A stretch of 64,000 nt of DNA. Source: Pseudopyrenochaeta lycopersici (taxonomy: Eukaryota; Ascomycota; Dothideomycetes; Pleosporales; Pseudopyrenochaetaceae). The stretch is taken from positions 1-64,000 of the forward strand of contig NHZP01000030.1 in the NCBI GenBank assembly GCA_003313425.1. Reading direction: 5' to 3'. The position numbers were made by a program, and so were the translations under genes. Positions 14,549 through 25,728 of this stretch are shown piece after piece. Position 1 is the first letter of the stretch; each line of letters opens with the position of its first letter. Under the pieces are notes generated by a model, which saw only the letters and a list, made by a program, of their open reading frames with translations, was not told the DNA's origin and made no database searches.

Positions 14549-16556
14549 TAATAGTTATTCAGCTATCTGATCAATAGAGTCTGGGCCGCAAGTCTGAATG
14601 CCTTTTGCGCCGTACTTGGAGGCCCATCTAGATTATCACTTATTCACACTAAATCAATGCTTATATCAAGATTTTTGACTATTAATTTCATTGCCTGAAT
14701 AGTAAATCATGAGAAAAGTCAATGGGCGCCATACGTTGATTCTTAGTACTCTTTTTTCATACACATGCGTTGTAAACCCCTACCATCCTCGTATCAGCAC
14801 ATGTCGACAAGGCCATCTAAGCAAGAAGTTGAGCTAGCTATACGATAAATGAATCGTGTAGAACGGATGGACGCAAGCAGCAACGTGACCAGTTAGACAT
14901 TTTCAGCTTCGTAGTCGCATTAGTAGCTCTTCAATCTGCGGCGCGAATAGCTTTGGGGACATCGCCTCTGTTGGTTCCACATAAAGTGTAATTAAGAGTA
15001 ATATAGTCAGATAGCTCGAACGTAATGGAATTGGTATATCACAACAAGCAAGAGCAGGGCAATAGCAGCATGCACTTGATGTGTTAAGAGCAATGCAGCG
15101 CTGCTGGATTCAATATCGAACAATGGTTAGATTTTTCCTAGGTTCCTCAACATCCGATTAAATTATAGTTTTGTAATATGGCACATCCGCTTTATCCTTA
15201 AGTCTCATCCCATACTGAAACTGTTCATACAATAATACCCTGTACACCGTTGAACATCATTTACGAGACATAATTAACACAAATTAGTACTAGTATTGCG
15301 CTAAATGCTTGTATAGGCCCATGAAATTGTCATAGATGTTCTCAGATTCACTGACAACAAATGGTCCCCTTTTAGCGGGCAACTGTCAAAGTTCTCAATT
15401 GAGCCAGAGTAACTTCGCGAAATCCAACCATATTGACATTTTCGAAGCCCTGAAGCCTAGGAGATCGGAAATTGTAAAATTTGGTAAGGAGGACATATAT
15501 TGCGTTTCAACATACCTGGTCGAGAGTACTGGTCCACATGCACTGCCTAAACACTTAGACCGTTATTTGAAGGCAGGCACTAGAATGATGACTGAGTAAT
15601 CGTGTGTATTCTGGAAGGCGGCGTAGCGATAATTGTTTACACGAACTTTCACTTTCTACAATCATCGGTGCAGTGTAGATATAACGAGCATGACGAGCTA
15701 AAAACCCCAATATTCCGACAACATTTTATTTGCCGCATGATGAGACGTCATGCTTCGTTGTTTATGACTACCTGCTTCTCTGAACAAATTTTTTCTAGAA
15801 GGCGAACAACCGGATACGAAAAACAGATTATACACGCCACTCTCAACCATTTCTCTTGAGTCTTGCCAGTATGATAAAGCTGATACACTTCAGAGATGCC
15901 AAAAGGGGAGCAGTAGGCAGTTGGCCATTACATGTTGGCGGTTTCAACGAGGATCTTCGCCCGTCATTCCTCAACGACACCGATTGCATGGAGATCCTAC
16001 CAGACGAGATCCGGTATTTTAGAACTCTAAAGATGATAGTGGTCTGATATATCTAGACGTTGACGGAACATAAGGGTCTCATGCTACTAAGAAATCTCGC
16101 TTAGGTTCTCGAGGTGGATGTTTGGGCGGAAGAAGGAATTCTTGAATGTCGGTCACGTGGGAAAGGACGTGGCTATGGAGGATCGATGAATTCCAAACAA
16201 ACAGATTGAGCAATGCCCCGATGAATAAGACCTTAGTTGTGTAATGAAAGCATGTCGATGTCTGCCAGAAGTTCCAAGGGGTCGTGACAAGGTACGAGGC
16301 AAAACAAGAGACAGCCAAACACGAAACCAACTTCGGCAAAAGCTTGAACGATGTAGAAATACTCGTTGTAATTTATGATACAGCAATAAGTTTACGAACA
16401 AAGGGGTATATACAGCCGAGCCGAACAAGGCTACGTCTTAGATGTTGTACAGAACGCCTGTCATGCAAACCGACCCATTCATCGTCAAATCATGAGCGCC
16501 CTGAATCTGGAGATATGTCTGAAAATGATTAAAAAAAAATCCAAGTAGATTGTAGA
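14549..16556. other. Intergenic, no gene supported
   Basis: Moderately AT-rich DNA. Three consecutive plus-strand frames (15,336-15,599; 15,602-15,859; 15,856-16,047) are open in turn and could be exons or remnants of one gene, but none shows a domain I recognise. No intact splice model connects them convincingly. Confidence 0.4.
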
Positions 16557-17856
16557 TCATCTTCGACCGTTCGAGCGAGGAGAGTCACTTGTTCGATGAA
16601 TCCCAGATCCGTTATGGCGCTGCACCTCTCTCATGGCCCGAGCGTACTCAGTCTCAGCGATCATGTCTCTTGAATCGCCACTGTCCATATCGTCAATGAA
16701 ATGGTGCTGATTCTTCTTATGCACGGGATAGATATTCTCCATGGTCTCAATCGGTCTATCCCCCAACGCGCTGGGTACGATATCTTCCGGCTCCAGACCA
16801 GCGTTTGAATCGCGCCAATGCACATGTTCTGGGATGACGACAGAATCTTTGTGGACTCTGCGTCCCCGCTTTGGCTTAAAAGGGAAGTTGCTGGCATGAA
16901 TGTAGTCCCCATCAGGACTGCGGACCTCATGTAGCGCATTTGTCTCCCGCTCCATCTCTTCCCACGTGGCAACTAAGTTGCCGTCGTTGCGGCTGCGGCT
17001 ATCACTCAAGTCACCAGAGAAGCTCCCTAACCGGCTAATCTTAAATGCTCTCAAACGATCCAAGGCCATTTTAAAGTCGTCTAGGACCACCGAGTCCGTC
17101 AAACACTTGAACACAAAAGCCAGCTTCCAGAACGGATTGATGCCAGTTCGGCCAGCAAGCCTCAGTACCTTTGTTACCGCAAAAATGTCCAAAATGATGA
17201 AGATGACACTGAGAATCATGGCGAGTAGCATGACGGTGAATCGCGGCGAAATGCGAACGATCTCCTTTACAGTCATTTCATACTGAGATTTAATGACCCA
17301 GAACAGGTAAAGAGTGGTTAGTATCCACCAGGGGTCACGGCAAAGAGCCTCCCAAGGCCGTGTTCGCAGAAAGAGGTCATTGATGCCATGGAAGTAGGCA
17401 AAGTTCGCATATATCTCTAGGATCCAGTATGGCTGGGCGAGAATGACGGAGCCAATGAAGACGTAACTGACAGGCTTGGAGAGGAAAGGTTTAATCTTCA
17501 TCCAGGCAATGACGTTATGGAGGGACCAGGAAGCATTGAGGAAAATTGCTGCGACGGAGAGCCACCATGCATGGACAGGAGACTTGAAAAACAGCCAGAA
17601 GCCCTGCCACAAGCCCATGAGCAACTCGAGTAGAATCAACTAAGGCAAATGAGCGGTGACCATTTCACACGAATGTCTTACTTGCCTTGTGCAGGAGAAC
17701 TCCTCGCCTCATGTTTGCCAGCGTGATGAAGGACATGATGACCAGCGATCCAACCAGATACCCTTGCGCCCAGGCTTCCAATATGAGTTCGTCCGGGTTG
17801 CTGGGCTTCTCCACCACGTTTTCGCGACGGGCCAGGATATTGGGGACTGGGCTCAT
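16557..17856 (-). CDS. Fungal multispan integral membrane protein, about 417 aa, with a GC-AG intron
   Basis: Two exons on the minus strand: 17856-17686 and 17639-16557. The ATG at 17856 opens a 57-codon exon with a first membrane segment (GYLVGSLVIMSFITLANM). The intron (17685-17640, 46 bp) starts AAG|GCAAGT and ends CCTTAG; only this GC donor keeps frame, since the nearby GTAAGA would shift it. Exon 2 carries about six more hydrophobic segments (for example AWWLSVAAIFLNASW, PVSYVFIGSVILAQPYWI, FTVMLLAMILSVIFIILDIF) and then a polar 170-residue cytoplasmic-type tail. Seven spans in all give a receptor-like topology, and family members are known in Ascomycota only as uncharacterised membrane proteins. 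The function is unknown. It diverges from the TMA64 gene across a 1.1-kb shared upstream region. Confidence 0.8.
17640..17685 (-). other. GC-AG intron, 46 bp
   Basis: The donor on the minus strand is AAG|GCAAGT, the known consensus for GC-AG introns; the acceptor is CTTAG. It joins codon 57 to the next exon in phase 0. The overlapping GT candidate four bases downstream is out of frame. Confidence 0.7.
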
Positions 17857-18938
17857 GGTGTTTGTGAGGTGTTGGAAGGTTCCAAAGTGGCGTGCCGAGG
17901 ATCCGTGATGGGTGATGTCACTCCAAGAAAAACTTCAGCATCCACCCTCGACACTTCACCATGGCAAGCGCAGAAGGGGAGCAACAAGGAAGGTTTAAGT
18001 GAAAAGAAAGGAAGGGGGTACAAGAGCAAACGGCGAGCTGGGGCGTTCTCGTGAGCCGCCATTTCTCCGCATCTCGCCATGACAATTTGCGGCGTTGCGG
18101 GCGATGGCTCACGGAGCGGCTTGGAGGGACGACTCAGAGCAGCGCGCGTAATGGGACGTTTCCCAAGAAAGACGTAGCGCCGCCGTATCCAGGTCGTGGC
18201 GTTTTGGTTGTTGAATGGAGCGATGGGGGATTGTCCAGGGTCGCTTACCGTTTGTCAAGGCTAGGATCCAGGCCTTGAACGGGCTTGCAGACGTTTTGCG
18301 CCGGGCCGACATGGTGCGCCACGGACAGGTTTGAAGGCAGCCGCACGATTCGCGGTGCCTCTTGTGCGGTTGCCGGCTGACCAGCAAAAATGTTTTGTTC
18401 CCGGAGAGGGGGCAATTGGTGGTGCCTTGGGAGCGCGTATCGAGTGCGTCTTTAGCAGAAACGGCCAAGTGTTCGAGGGCCGGGCTGCAGCTGCATGTCA
18501 CTGCGGGCGAGCTACGGGCTCGTGTTCTCATTTGACACCAAAGTTGGGTTGGCCGCTCACCTGGAATCTGGGGACAGGCTGAATCGAATCGCACACCCTT
18601 GTCAGCCGGAGGAGAGTGCACAGGAGGGCCATAGTGAAGTGTGGCTAGCACGTGCGGAGACGATGTCCCGTGTCCCGTGCACCCGTGTGATGATCGCGTT
18701 CTCACAGGCTGTAAAGGACCAACGTAATTAGCGTCGAAGTACAAGGAGAGGACGGGGCAAGCTTGAGGGCAGTTGTGTTGCATCACGTGCTGGGCGGACG
18801 AATGATGCCAACATGGGCGCATTCATTCATGAGGGGCGCTGCCGACAGCCCCGCTGAAGTCATCGAGCAATCCCATCAATACGCACTGGCCCTCTTTCAT
18901 GCACTGCAACTTATCTACACGGCCCAGCGCCCTCTCCA
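17857..18938. other. Divergent upstream region between a membrane protein gene and TMA64
   Basis: About 1.1 kb of GC-rich DNA separating two outward-reading genes. Several long open frames run through it on both strands (for example 18,109-18,822 minus) but they lack any domain and look like by-products of high GC. The region must hold both promoters; no clear TATA element was identified. Confidence 0.5.
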
Positions 18939-21030
18939 ATGTTCAAGAAGAAACCCACGGTAGGTTGCGGTCTTGTCTTACTGAACTGCTGCTGCTCCAG
19001 CTACGACTACTGGCGCTACTACTACTGCCACTGCTGCTGCTGGCACGGCTAACCCGTGCCAGATTAAGCCCCTTTCGCCGCTCAAGTCCAGCGACCGCCG
19101 CCGCACCGCCGACCAGATCATTGCAGACTTCGCCATCGACGTCCCCGCCGTCTTCCATGCCGGCCCCCAAGACACGACCGCCCCAACAGCGGGCCTCACC
19201 GCGCTGCGCAAGTCGATCCTGCCCGACAATGCCCTCTCGGCGCGCTTCACCACCACGGCGGGGCCAGCCCTCACGCTCGTGTCTGGCACCATCTATGTAG
19301 GCAGCCATGAGGGCACCGGTGGAGAGCAGCGGATCCTGTGGGTCAAGTTTGGCAACAGCATGTTCCCTACCGTGTACACGCTCTGGCACAACCCCGCCAT
19401 CGTCCCGCTGCTCTACACACCCCGCGTCGTCGTCGAGAAGCTGCAAGGCGGCGCCGACCTCATGACACCAGGCCTGCAGCGAGGTCCGCCGTTCCCTGCT
19501 AAAGCTACTAGAGGTGCCATTGTCGCTATTGCGAGCCTCGAGGCGCCCACGGTCCCCATAGCCGTTGGCACATGCAACATTGACGTGAGCGCACTGGACA
19601 GAGTACAGGGCGTCAAGGGCCACGCCGTGTCAACCTTCCACTGGGCCGGGGACGAGTTGTGGTCATGGAGCTCGACGGGCAGTCCCGGCGGCGAGCCTCC
19701 CAGCATCATCCCTGGCTGGGATGGGGACCATTCCCAAGACACGTGCCTTGCTGAGCATGCGGCCGCTGTGCATCTGGACGACCACGACGGTGGTGTCCCA
19801 CTCGATCCCGGTCCTGCCCAACGGTCACAGGCAGAGACGGCGCAGGACCTCCCGGGTGAAGCCGCTCCAACGAACAAGGACTTTGTCGACGTTGTCAAGG
19901 ACAAGGCGTTGACGACCAAAGGTGAGGCACCCGCAGGCCCACGCCTTGTGTGCATATGCTGACACCGTGCAGAGATCGACCATGCTTTTTACAACGCTTT
20001 CTTGTTCGGCGTGCGGTATCACATGGATCATAACAAAGACCAGCCCACTTACGGTCTCGACTTTCCACTCTCGCAGTCATGCGTCATGGCCCAGCTCGTC
20101 CAGCCCTTCCTCCCCACTTACACACCAGCGCGCGCCGCTTCTCTGCAGATCAAGAAGACAAGCTGGAAGAACCTCCGAAAGTTCATCAAGTACTTAGACA
20201 AACAGATGATAGTCAAGAGCAAAGACAGGGACGGCAACGAGGTGGTCGTACTGGACATCGATTTCAGGGACCCACAGGTCGAGGCGTTTACCCCATATCG
20301 TCTGCCAAAGAAGGATGTGCCAAGTCCTGCGAGTACGACTAGCAAGCTGGCTGCATCACCGGCGGCCGAGTCCTCAGTCGGTCAACGGCTCAAGCCGGTT
20401 TTGCTGTTACGGCCCAAGGAGAAGCTGGCCCCCATTCTTGGTGCCTCGAATGCAGACCCGCGTGGCCTATACACGCCTGCAGAGCTTAAGCAATTCCTCA
20501 TCGTGTACGTCGAGGCAGAGGACCTGATTGATCCAAAGAACAAGCGCCTCATCAGGGTCAACCCTCAGATTGCAGACGCTCTTCTAGGGTCATCTGCAGC
20601 AGACAATACAGCACTGTCCTCAGGCAACATGGCTCGGGACGCCTTGGCTGAACGCATGGTCGCTGCTTCATCACCTTTCCATGTTATCCTTCGAAACGAG
20701 GACAGCGTTGCCGACACCAAGCCCAGAGCTGGGGTCCCACCAAAGATTCAGATCACACTTGAAACGCGTAGTGGAAACAAGACAGTATCTAGAGTGCATG
20801 GCTTAGAGCCGTACTACATCGCGCCGCATCCGCTTGCTGATGAGTTGCGCAAGACGTGCGCTGGTAGTACAAGTGTAGACAAGCTGCAAGGGTCGAGCCC
20901 AAAGGCACCCGTCATGGAAGTCATGGTGCAAGGACCCCAAAAGGACGCTATCTTAAAAGCATTGGAAAGACGAGGCGTGAACAGAAGCTGGGTAGACGTA
21001 GTGGACAAGACGAAAGGAAAGAAGAAATGA
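18939..21030 (+). CDS. TMA64: Translation factor eIF2D / Tma64 (ligatin family)
   Basis: Three exons: 18939-18959, 19063-19921 and 19973-21030, giving 645 aa. Introns have GTAGGT...CCAG with a GCTAACC branch (103 bp) and GTGAGG...GCAG with CTGAC (51 bp). The short first exon encodes MFKKKPT, the typical start of this family. eIF2D binds 40S ribosomes and acts in non-canonical initiation and in recycling of post-termination 40S complexes. Seen here: an N-terminal RNA-binding region with a PUA domain (about residues 100-230, including LMTPGLQRGPPFPAKATRG), a winged-helix/SWIB-like middle (from about 300), and a C-terminal SUI1 domain (about 545-635, PPKIQITLETRSGNKTVSR). Order and length are normal for the family. 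Likely constitutive. Confidence 0.92.
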
Positions 21031-21481
21031 GAACGGCCTTGTTGACTTCCTTGAACGATAACCCACCTGACTCCCACAATAAGGTTGTATAACCATCGAA
21101 CAAGATTAAGTAAATTTTGAGCCCCTGTGGTGCAGCCATGCACCGCAAAGCATAGCTCAATGTATTACTGACGGACTGTTTGAATCGTGTACAATAAACA
21201 CACGTTGGATGTTGGCTACTAGCGCCACTAGGCGAATTCAGGCGGCGCTTGCGATGTTTGCATTGATCAGGAAACTCCGCCATCCTCACAGTTCTATAGG
21301 CTCCTCGGAGGCCGGCATAGTAGTGTCCGGGCCTCGGCTCGCAAGCTGGCAATCAGACAGGTGAAGATGACAGAACGATGATTGCCTTTGATATTACACT
21401 GTAGCCAGTCGCTCCCTCCTTGCATTATATTCCCCTGGGATTGCGTGTTGTAGTCACTTTTAACCCCCGAGTTCGACGTGG

Positions 21482-22592
21482 ATGGGTGCAATGGCGCAGG
21501 CAGTTAGCATCGTTGTTCTTGGAGCCTCGATTGCGGCCATCGCGTCGCAACCTGCCCTAAGAGGGAATCTTGCAGCCGCGCTGGCGAGATGGACAGGATA
21601 CAGTGCGCCTGGTGGGTTGTGGAGGATAGCCGCGCTTCTACTGGCACTGGCAAATCTCAAGAACTTGCCGTTTGTTTGGCATGTATGTGTCCCGCTTTGG
21701 GCTCTGTTGCAGCTCTGGCGCACTTCGTGAAGATATAGGCTGATGGTATCGATAGCTACGCTTCTTCCGCGCTTTTTTCTACCAACTCTACCTCCAGCCT
21801 ACTGCGATTCCTCCACATGCGCTCTTCCAACCTGTAATCACCTCGACCCGCACCCCTTTCCTCGAAACCGACTACAACCTGCACAAATCCAATTCCACAT
21901 ATTTCTCTGACATGGATATTTCGCGCACGCACCTCTTCACCGCTATCATTCGTAATGGCATCAAAAAGAACAGTCGTTTGTATGGTGCAAAGAAGAGTGC
22001 GACCCATGGTGCTGTTGGGGCCACCGATGGTACGAGGGGAAAGCATATGATCGCGCTTGGCGGCATAAGCTGCCTGTTCAAGAAGGAGATCTTGCCATAC
22101 AAGAAATATGAGATGTGGACGCGCTTATTATGTTGGGATAGAAAATGGTTTTACTTGGTGACGCATTTGGTCGTGCCTGGGGTTGGCAAGCCTCCAAGCT
22201 GGACGTTACAGCCGTGGAAGAAGAGCGAGGGAGCAAGGGAAAATGTCGACAAGGAAAGACTTATGGGCGCTGTATATGCAACGGCTGTTGCAAAGTATGT
22301 CATAAAGAGGGGCAGGGTTACGGTGCCACCGGAGCAGGCGCTCCTAGATGCAGAAATGGTACCTATCAAGCCGGAGGGATGGGTATATCGGACCGAGCCA
22401 CTTGTCAACGGACATGCAAAGGGAGATGCAGACAGTGTTCCAATCAAGGAATGGAACTGGGACATTATAGAAGCGGAAAGATTGAGAGGCTTAGAAGTTG
22501 CGCAGAAGTTCGCAGAGATGGATGGCATGCATAAGTATTTCGATGGTGGGGAGGCAGGGGTGCTGGGCGAATTCATTGACTTGCTGTTCTAG
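21482..22592 (+). CDS. THEM6-like hotdog thioesterase family protein
   Basis: Two exons, 21482-21682 and 21756-22592, 345 aa. The 73-bp intron is GTATGT...GATAG in phase 0 and joins FVWH to LRFFRAFFYQLYL. The N-terminus has one or two hydrophobic segments, so the protein is probably membrane-anchored. The next block, TDYNLHKSNSTYFSDMDISR, is the 'D-NLH-NNS-Y---D--R' signature of the THEM6/acyl-thioesterase hotdog family. Fungal members are often labelled 'capsule polysaccharide biosynthesis protein', a legacy name without biochemical support. The substrate is unknown; acyl-CoA thioesterase activity is inferred from the family only. An earlier in-frame ATG pair (21482 and 21491) makes the exact start uncertain by three codons. 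It follows TMA64 by 450 bp with nothing notable between. Confidence 0.75.
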
Positions 22593-23230
22593 GGTGTTAG
22601 AAACAGGGTATATCAATCGATACCACAGAATCTGACTGCAAATGTATGGAATCACTTTTGAAGAGCTTGATGTGTCCAGAACAATTCACCTAGAAGCTTT
22701 GGTTGCTGTCACGGGGGTCTGAGGAGGAAGCTTGCCTATGTGTGACACAAACTGCTTTTGATGCATTTTTTTTGGTAGTTCTCAGGCTTATTCAAAAGTC
22801 CTCCTGGCTTAAACGCGAAGCCAACCACATTCACATGCCTCTGTGGAGGCTTGGGTATGATGCGAAGGCACCCACAGCTGGCCATGCCCCACTCTTTCCG
22901 CTAGTCTGCACCGCCGCCGCCTCACATCATGGCAGGCTGCCTTTGAACACGGTGAGGGTCAGCCTCTGCCCCTTGGTATAGCCTTGTGGTCGTTTGACTC
23001 CCCAGTACTCTAATGTCTCACTAATACTTGCTACTTACAAGCAGGGCGCAGACTTCACCTGACGACGTTGCACAGCGCAGCCTCTTTCACACTCTTTGTG
23101 TTGTTAATCCCATCAGTTGTACGTGTTGCATATCACCACTCCGATACGCACTTGAGGAGGTTGCACGTCCCACAATTAGTCACCAGGCGTGTTCGTGCAT
23201 GTTTTCGAAACCGATAATACACCAAGCGCG
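22593..23230. other. Intergenic / probable 5' leader
   Basis: About 640 bp between the thioesterase-like gene and the next start codon. Short open frames only; no recognised feature. The stretch rich in short pyrimidine runs before 23,231 may be the leader of the downstream gene. Confidence 0.4.
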
Positions 23231-24770
23231 ATGCGTGTAACTATGCGAGCAACCCCTCCCGCCCAGGCACCCGTGGCCGGAGCATCAGGTAGTTCCGGAT
23301 CTGGTGAACCTGATATGGTTCTGATTGGGGAGCTGTTGGAAGAAATATCGCGAAATGCGCCAGCAATCGGAGCCAGAAAGCTACTTTTGGAGCACTACAT
23401 CTCAGTCGGATGGCTTGATGCCGCTATGGATTATGCAAAGGACCTCAAAAGCCTGGCTCCAGGAGATACGGACGTAAAAGAATTTTTACAACTCCTAGAG
23501 CAAAAGCCTGAACCTCCAGCGCCGGAGAAGAAATCAGTGTCCGCAACATCAGCGTCAACGCCGGAGAAGCGAGAATGGGACCCAAAGACTGGCCGATACA
23601 AGAAGAAAATTATACCAAAAGCTTCCAAGAGACCAGAGACTTCGCGCATCGAGTTGATTAGGGACCTGGAACCTGCGAGACAAAACCTTGCAGATGGTTA
23701 TCAGGCACTACGAACCACAGCGAGATATGTTCTTGCAGATCTACTGCATCTGCAAGCGCTCCAGAGAAAAGCCGGTCTACCTCAGTCGAAAAATGTTGCC
23801 AGGGTCAGAGCCATTGCAGAAGGGCGCAAAGAAGGGTCAAACGTTGTGGCCGGTCCACCAGGCAGTGCTCGATCAGTGGCGCGCATGGTCCAAGAGAATC
23901 ACGAGAACGCTACCAGCCTGATCGTCACAGACCTTGAGGATGCCATGACGTGGTTACGAGCGCCACACGGCAAACCTTCGGGTGTGAATGAAGATGCTAT
24001 CCGAGATGCCCTAGTGAGGCGGAAGTCAGCGCTCGAGTCAGCCTTACCGGATGAGTTGAAGGTGCATTGCGAGCTTGCGCTCATGCACGTTGAACATGAG
24101 AACCTCGAGAGAAACTATGCCAACACAGAAACCATGCTCGGCGATGAAGTGAAGGACATTACCAGAGCAAATTTTTACGTTACTGAAGATAATTATGCAT
24201 GGGATATGGACGAGCTCGTACAAGCCATCAAAGCAAATAGTGGTGTGCTCCGTAACCCTCTGAGTAAAGAAATGTTCACACCAAAGGACGTCAAGGGGAT
24301 TCTCGCACATCCGCTCGGTAAACCCTTGACTGTTCTTGCTGTAGAGCAGCATGAAATGTCCAAGGGCGTGCGTCTAGCGACGATTGAGCAAATGGAGAAG
24401 CTGTCCAAGATCCTTCTCGAGGACCAATCTGCCGACACAATCCCAAGTCGTAAAGCAGTTGATGAATTCCTTGCCTACGTCGCGACTTGTACGCCTTCTC
24501 TTAACAAAATCCCTGGGTCTAGAGAAAATCGGCTAACCTTAGTGACCAGTACCCGATCTAGAACAAAAAGCCATTGACCGTCTCAAATGCCCCGCAAAAG
24601 ACAGCCACACCGGCCAATCGTATGACTTCTCCATTGGAGAGTCGGTTCGTGATGCAAAGGGTAATAGAGTCTGCTTTCATAAAACAGGGGATTTTGTTAA
24701 GCAGGCCGCCGTACATTTACGGCAGAATGTTGGCGTTGCATCGGGTCCGGACAAATGCCTAGTCCTGTGA
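23231..24770 (+). CDS. Conserved fungal protein of unknown function, about 492 aa
   Basis: Two exons, 23231-24488 and 24550-24770. The 61-bp intron is GTACGC...ACCAG with a perfect CTAAC branch, and splicing converts a premature end into AYVATLPDLEQKAIDRL. The N-terminus (about 30-90) has a helical repeat-like segment (LLEEISRNAPAIGARKLLLEHYI), followed by a charged linker (EKREWDPKTGRYKKKI). A long helical middle comes next. The best conserved-looking part is the C-terminal region from about 310, including NYAWDMDELVQAI, GVLRNPLSKEMFTPKDVK and, after the intron, a HTGQSYDFSIG block. The RNPLSKEMF stretch loosely recalls a U-box, but I cannot confirm this. No signal peptide or membrane segment is present. 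I do not recognise a characterised relative. Confidence 0.75.
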
Positions 24771-25728
24771 TGATACTGGTAAGTGCGTGGGGTTGTTGTG
24801 ATATAGAGTCGTGGCTTCTAGATTTGCGCATTTAAATTGACAGGATACGATCAGTGCTACTTGAGATTCTCCGCATAGTCTGAAACGTTCCCGGGTTGTT
24901 TAGAGTGGTAGTTTGAGCCTCGTATTCTGATCTCATAGTTGGATGATATCGGAATGCGTTCTTGAGTATGGTCAGCAAAGAGTAGCTTGCTAGCCGCCCT
25001 CGATCTGTTTCAGGCGAAGGAAACGGAATATAAAATGTGGGTACAGTCCAAAGTTAGACTACGCCCTATTCGTTCACCTTACTTCACAATGCGAATCGCC
25101 CAGGCGCAAGGCAGTTTTGAGTGCCTTGGCTGCACGAGTCCCTTTCTCACCTGCTCCCAATACTTATCCCAGACCTGTATCCGATGATTCTCCGTCTACA
25201 AGCGTTCACCAAAGCTGCCTAGGATAATTTTGAATGGTGGCGATCGTTGCGAGTCTAGCCGTATTGGGTGCCGGTGAAGCATCTCGTGTATGAGCCTCCC
25301 TATCTCAGCCTTGTGCGCAGCCATGCAACCGTGCAGTCTCAGGATCATGCAGCCCCAAGTCTTCAGCCATGCCCAATGACCTATCCGAGATCTTCAACTG
25401 ACCTAGGATGCCTTAGAAAGTGCAAGACGACTACTATGTTCAAGACCTAATGTTTTCCTGCTCGTCATTTTGTCTTTCCTTTTCATCTCAACTCATTCGT
25501 ACCTATCGACTGAGAAACTTTTAAAGATTAGCATAGTGTGCCTCGAGCATTACCAAAGTCGAAATTATTCTGCAGTGTTCTTCCGCCATTTTCGAATGTT
25601 GTCAATGACCATGAGTTGATTGTACGGCAGCAATCACGGATAATTTTCTTCTGGGTACTTCCTTTGTCCTTCTTTCCTTGAGGACTACGATTTAATGCCT
25701 CGAGGCCCGAGCTGGAAATTATCTCGCT
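24771..25728. other. Intergenic, nothing recognised
   Basis: Nearly 1 kb with no supported gene. It probably holds the 3' end of the preceding gene and the promoter of the PARP-domain gene. A TATA-like run (aatataaaatg) near 25,028 is too far upstream to assign. Confidence 0.4.

Noticed and set aside
15336..16047. Three-exon gene made of consecutive plus-strand frames
   Set aside because: Splice sites do not join the frames cleanly and no family resemblance was found.
18109..18822. 237-codon open frame on the minus strand
   Set aside because: Lies wholly in the GC-rich divergent promoter region, has no domain, and is Ser/His/Cys-rich in the way of random GC-rich frames.
18943..19623. 226-codon minus-strand frame
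   Set aside because: Antisense shadow of the eIF2D exon; the plus-strand frame has clear PUA-domain sequence and correct introns.
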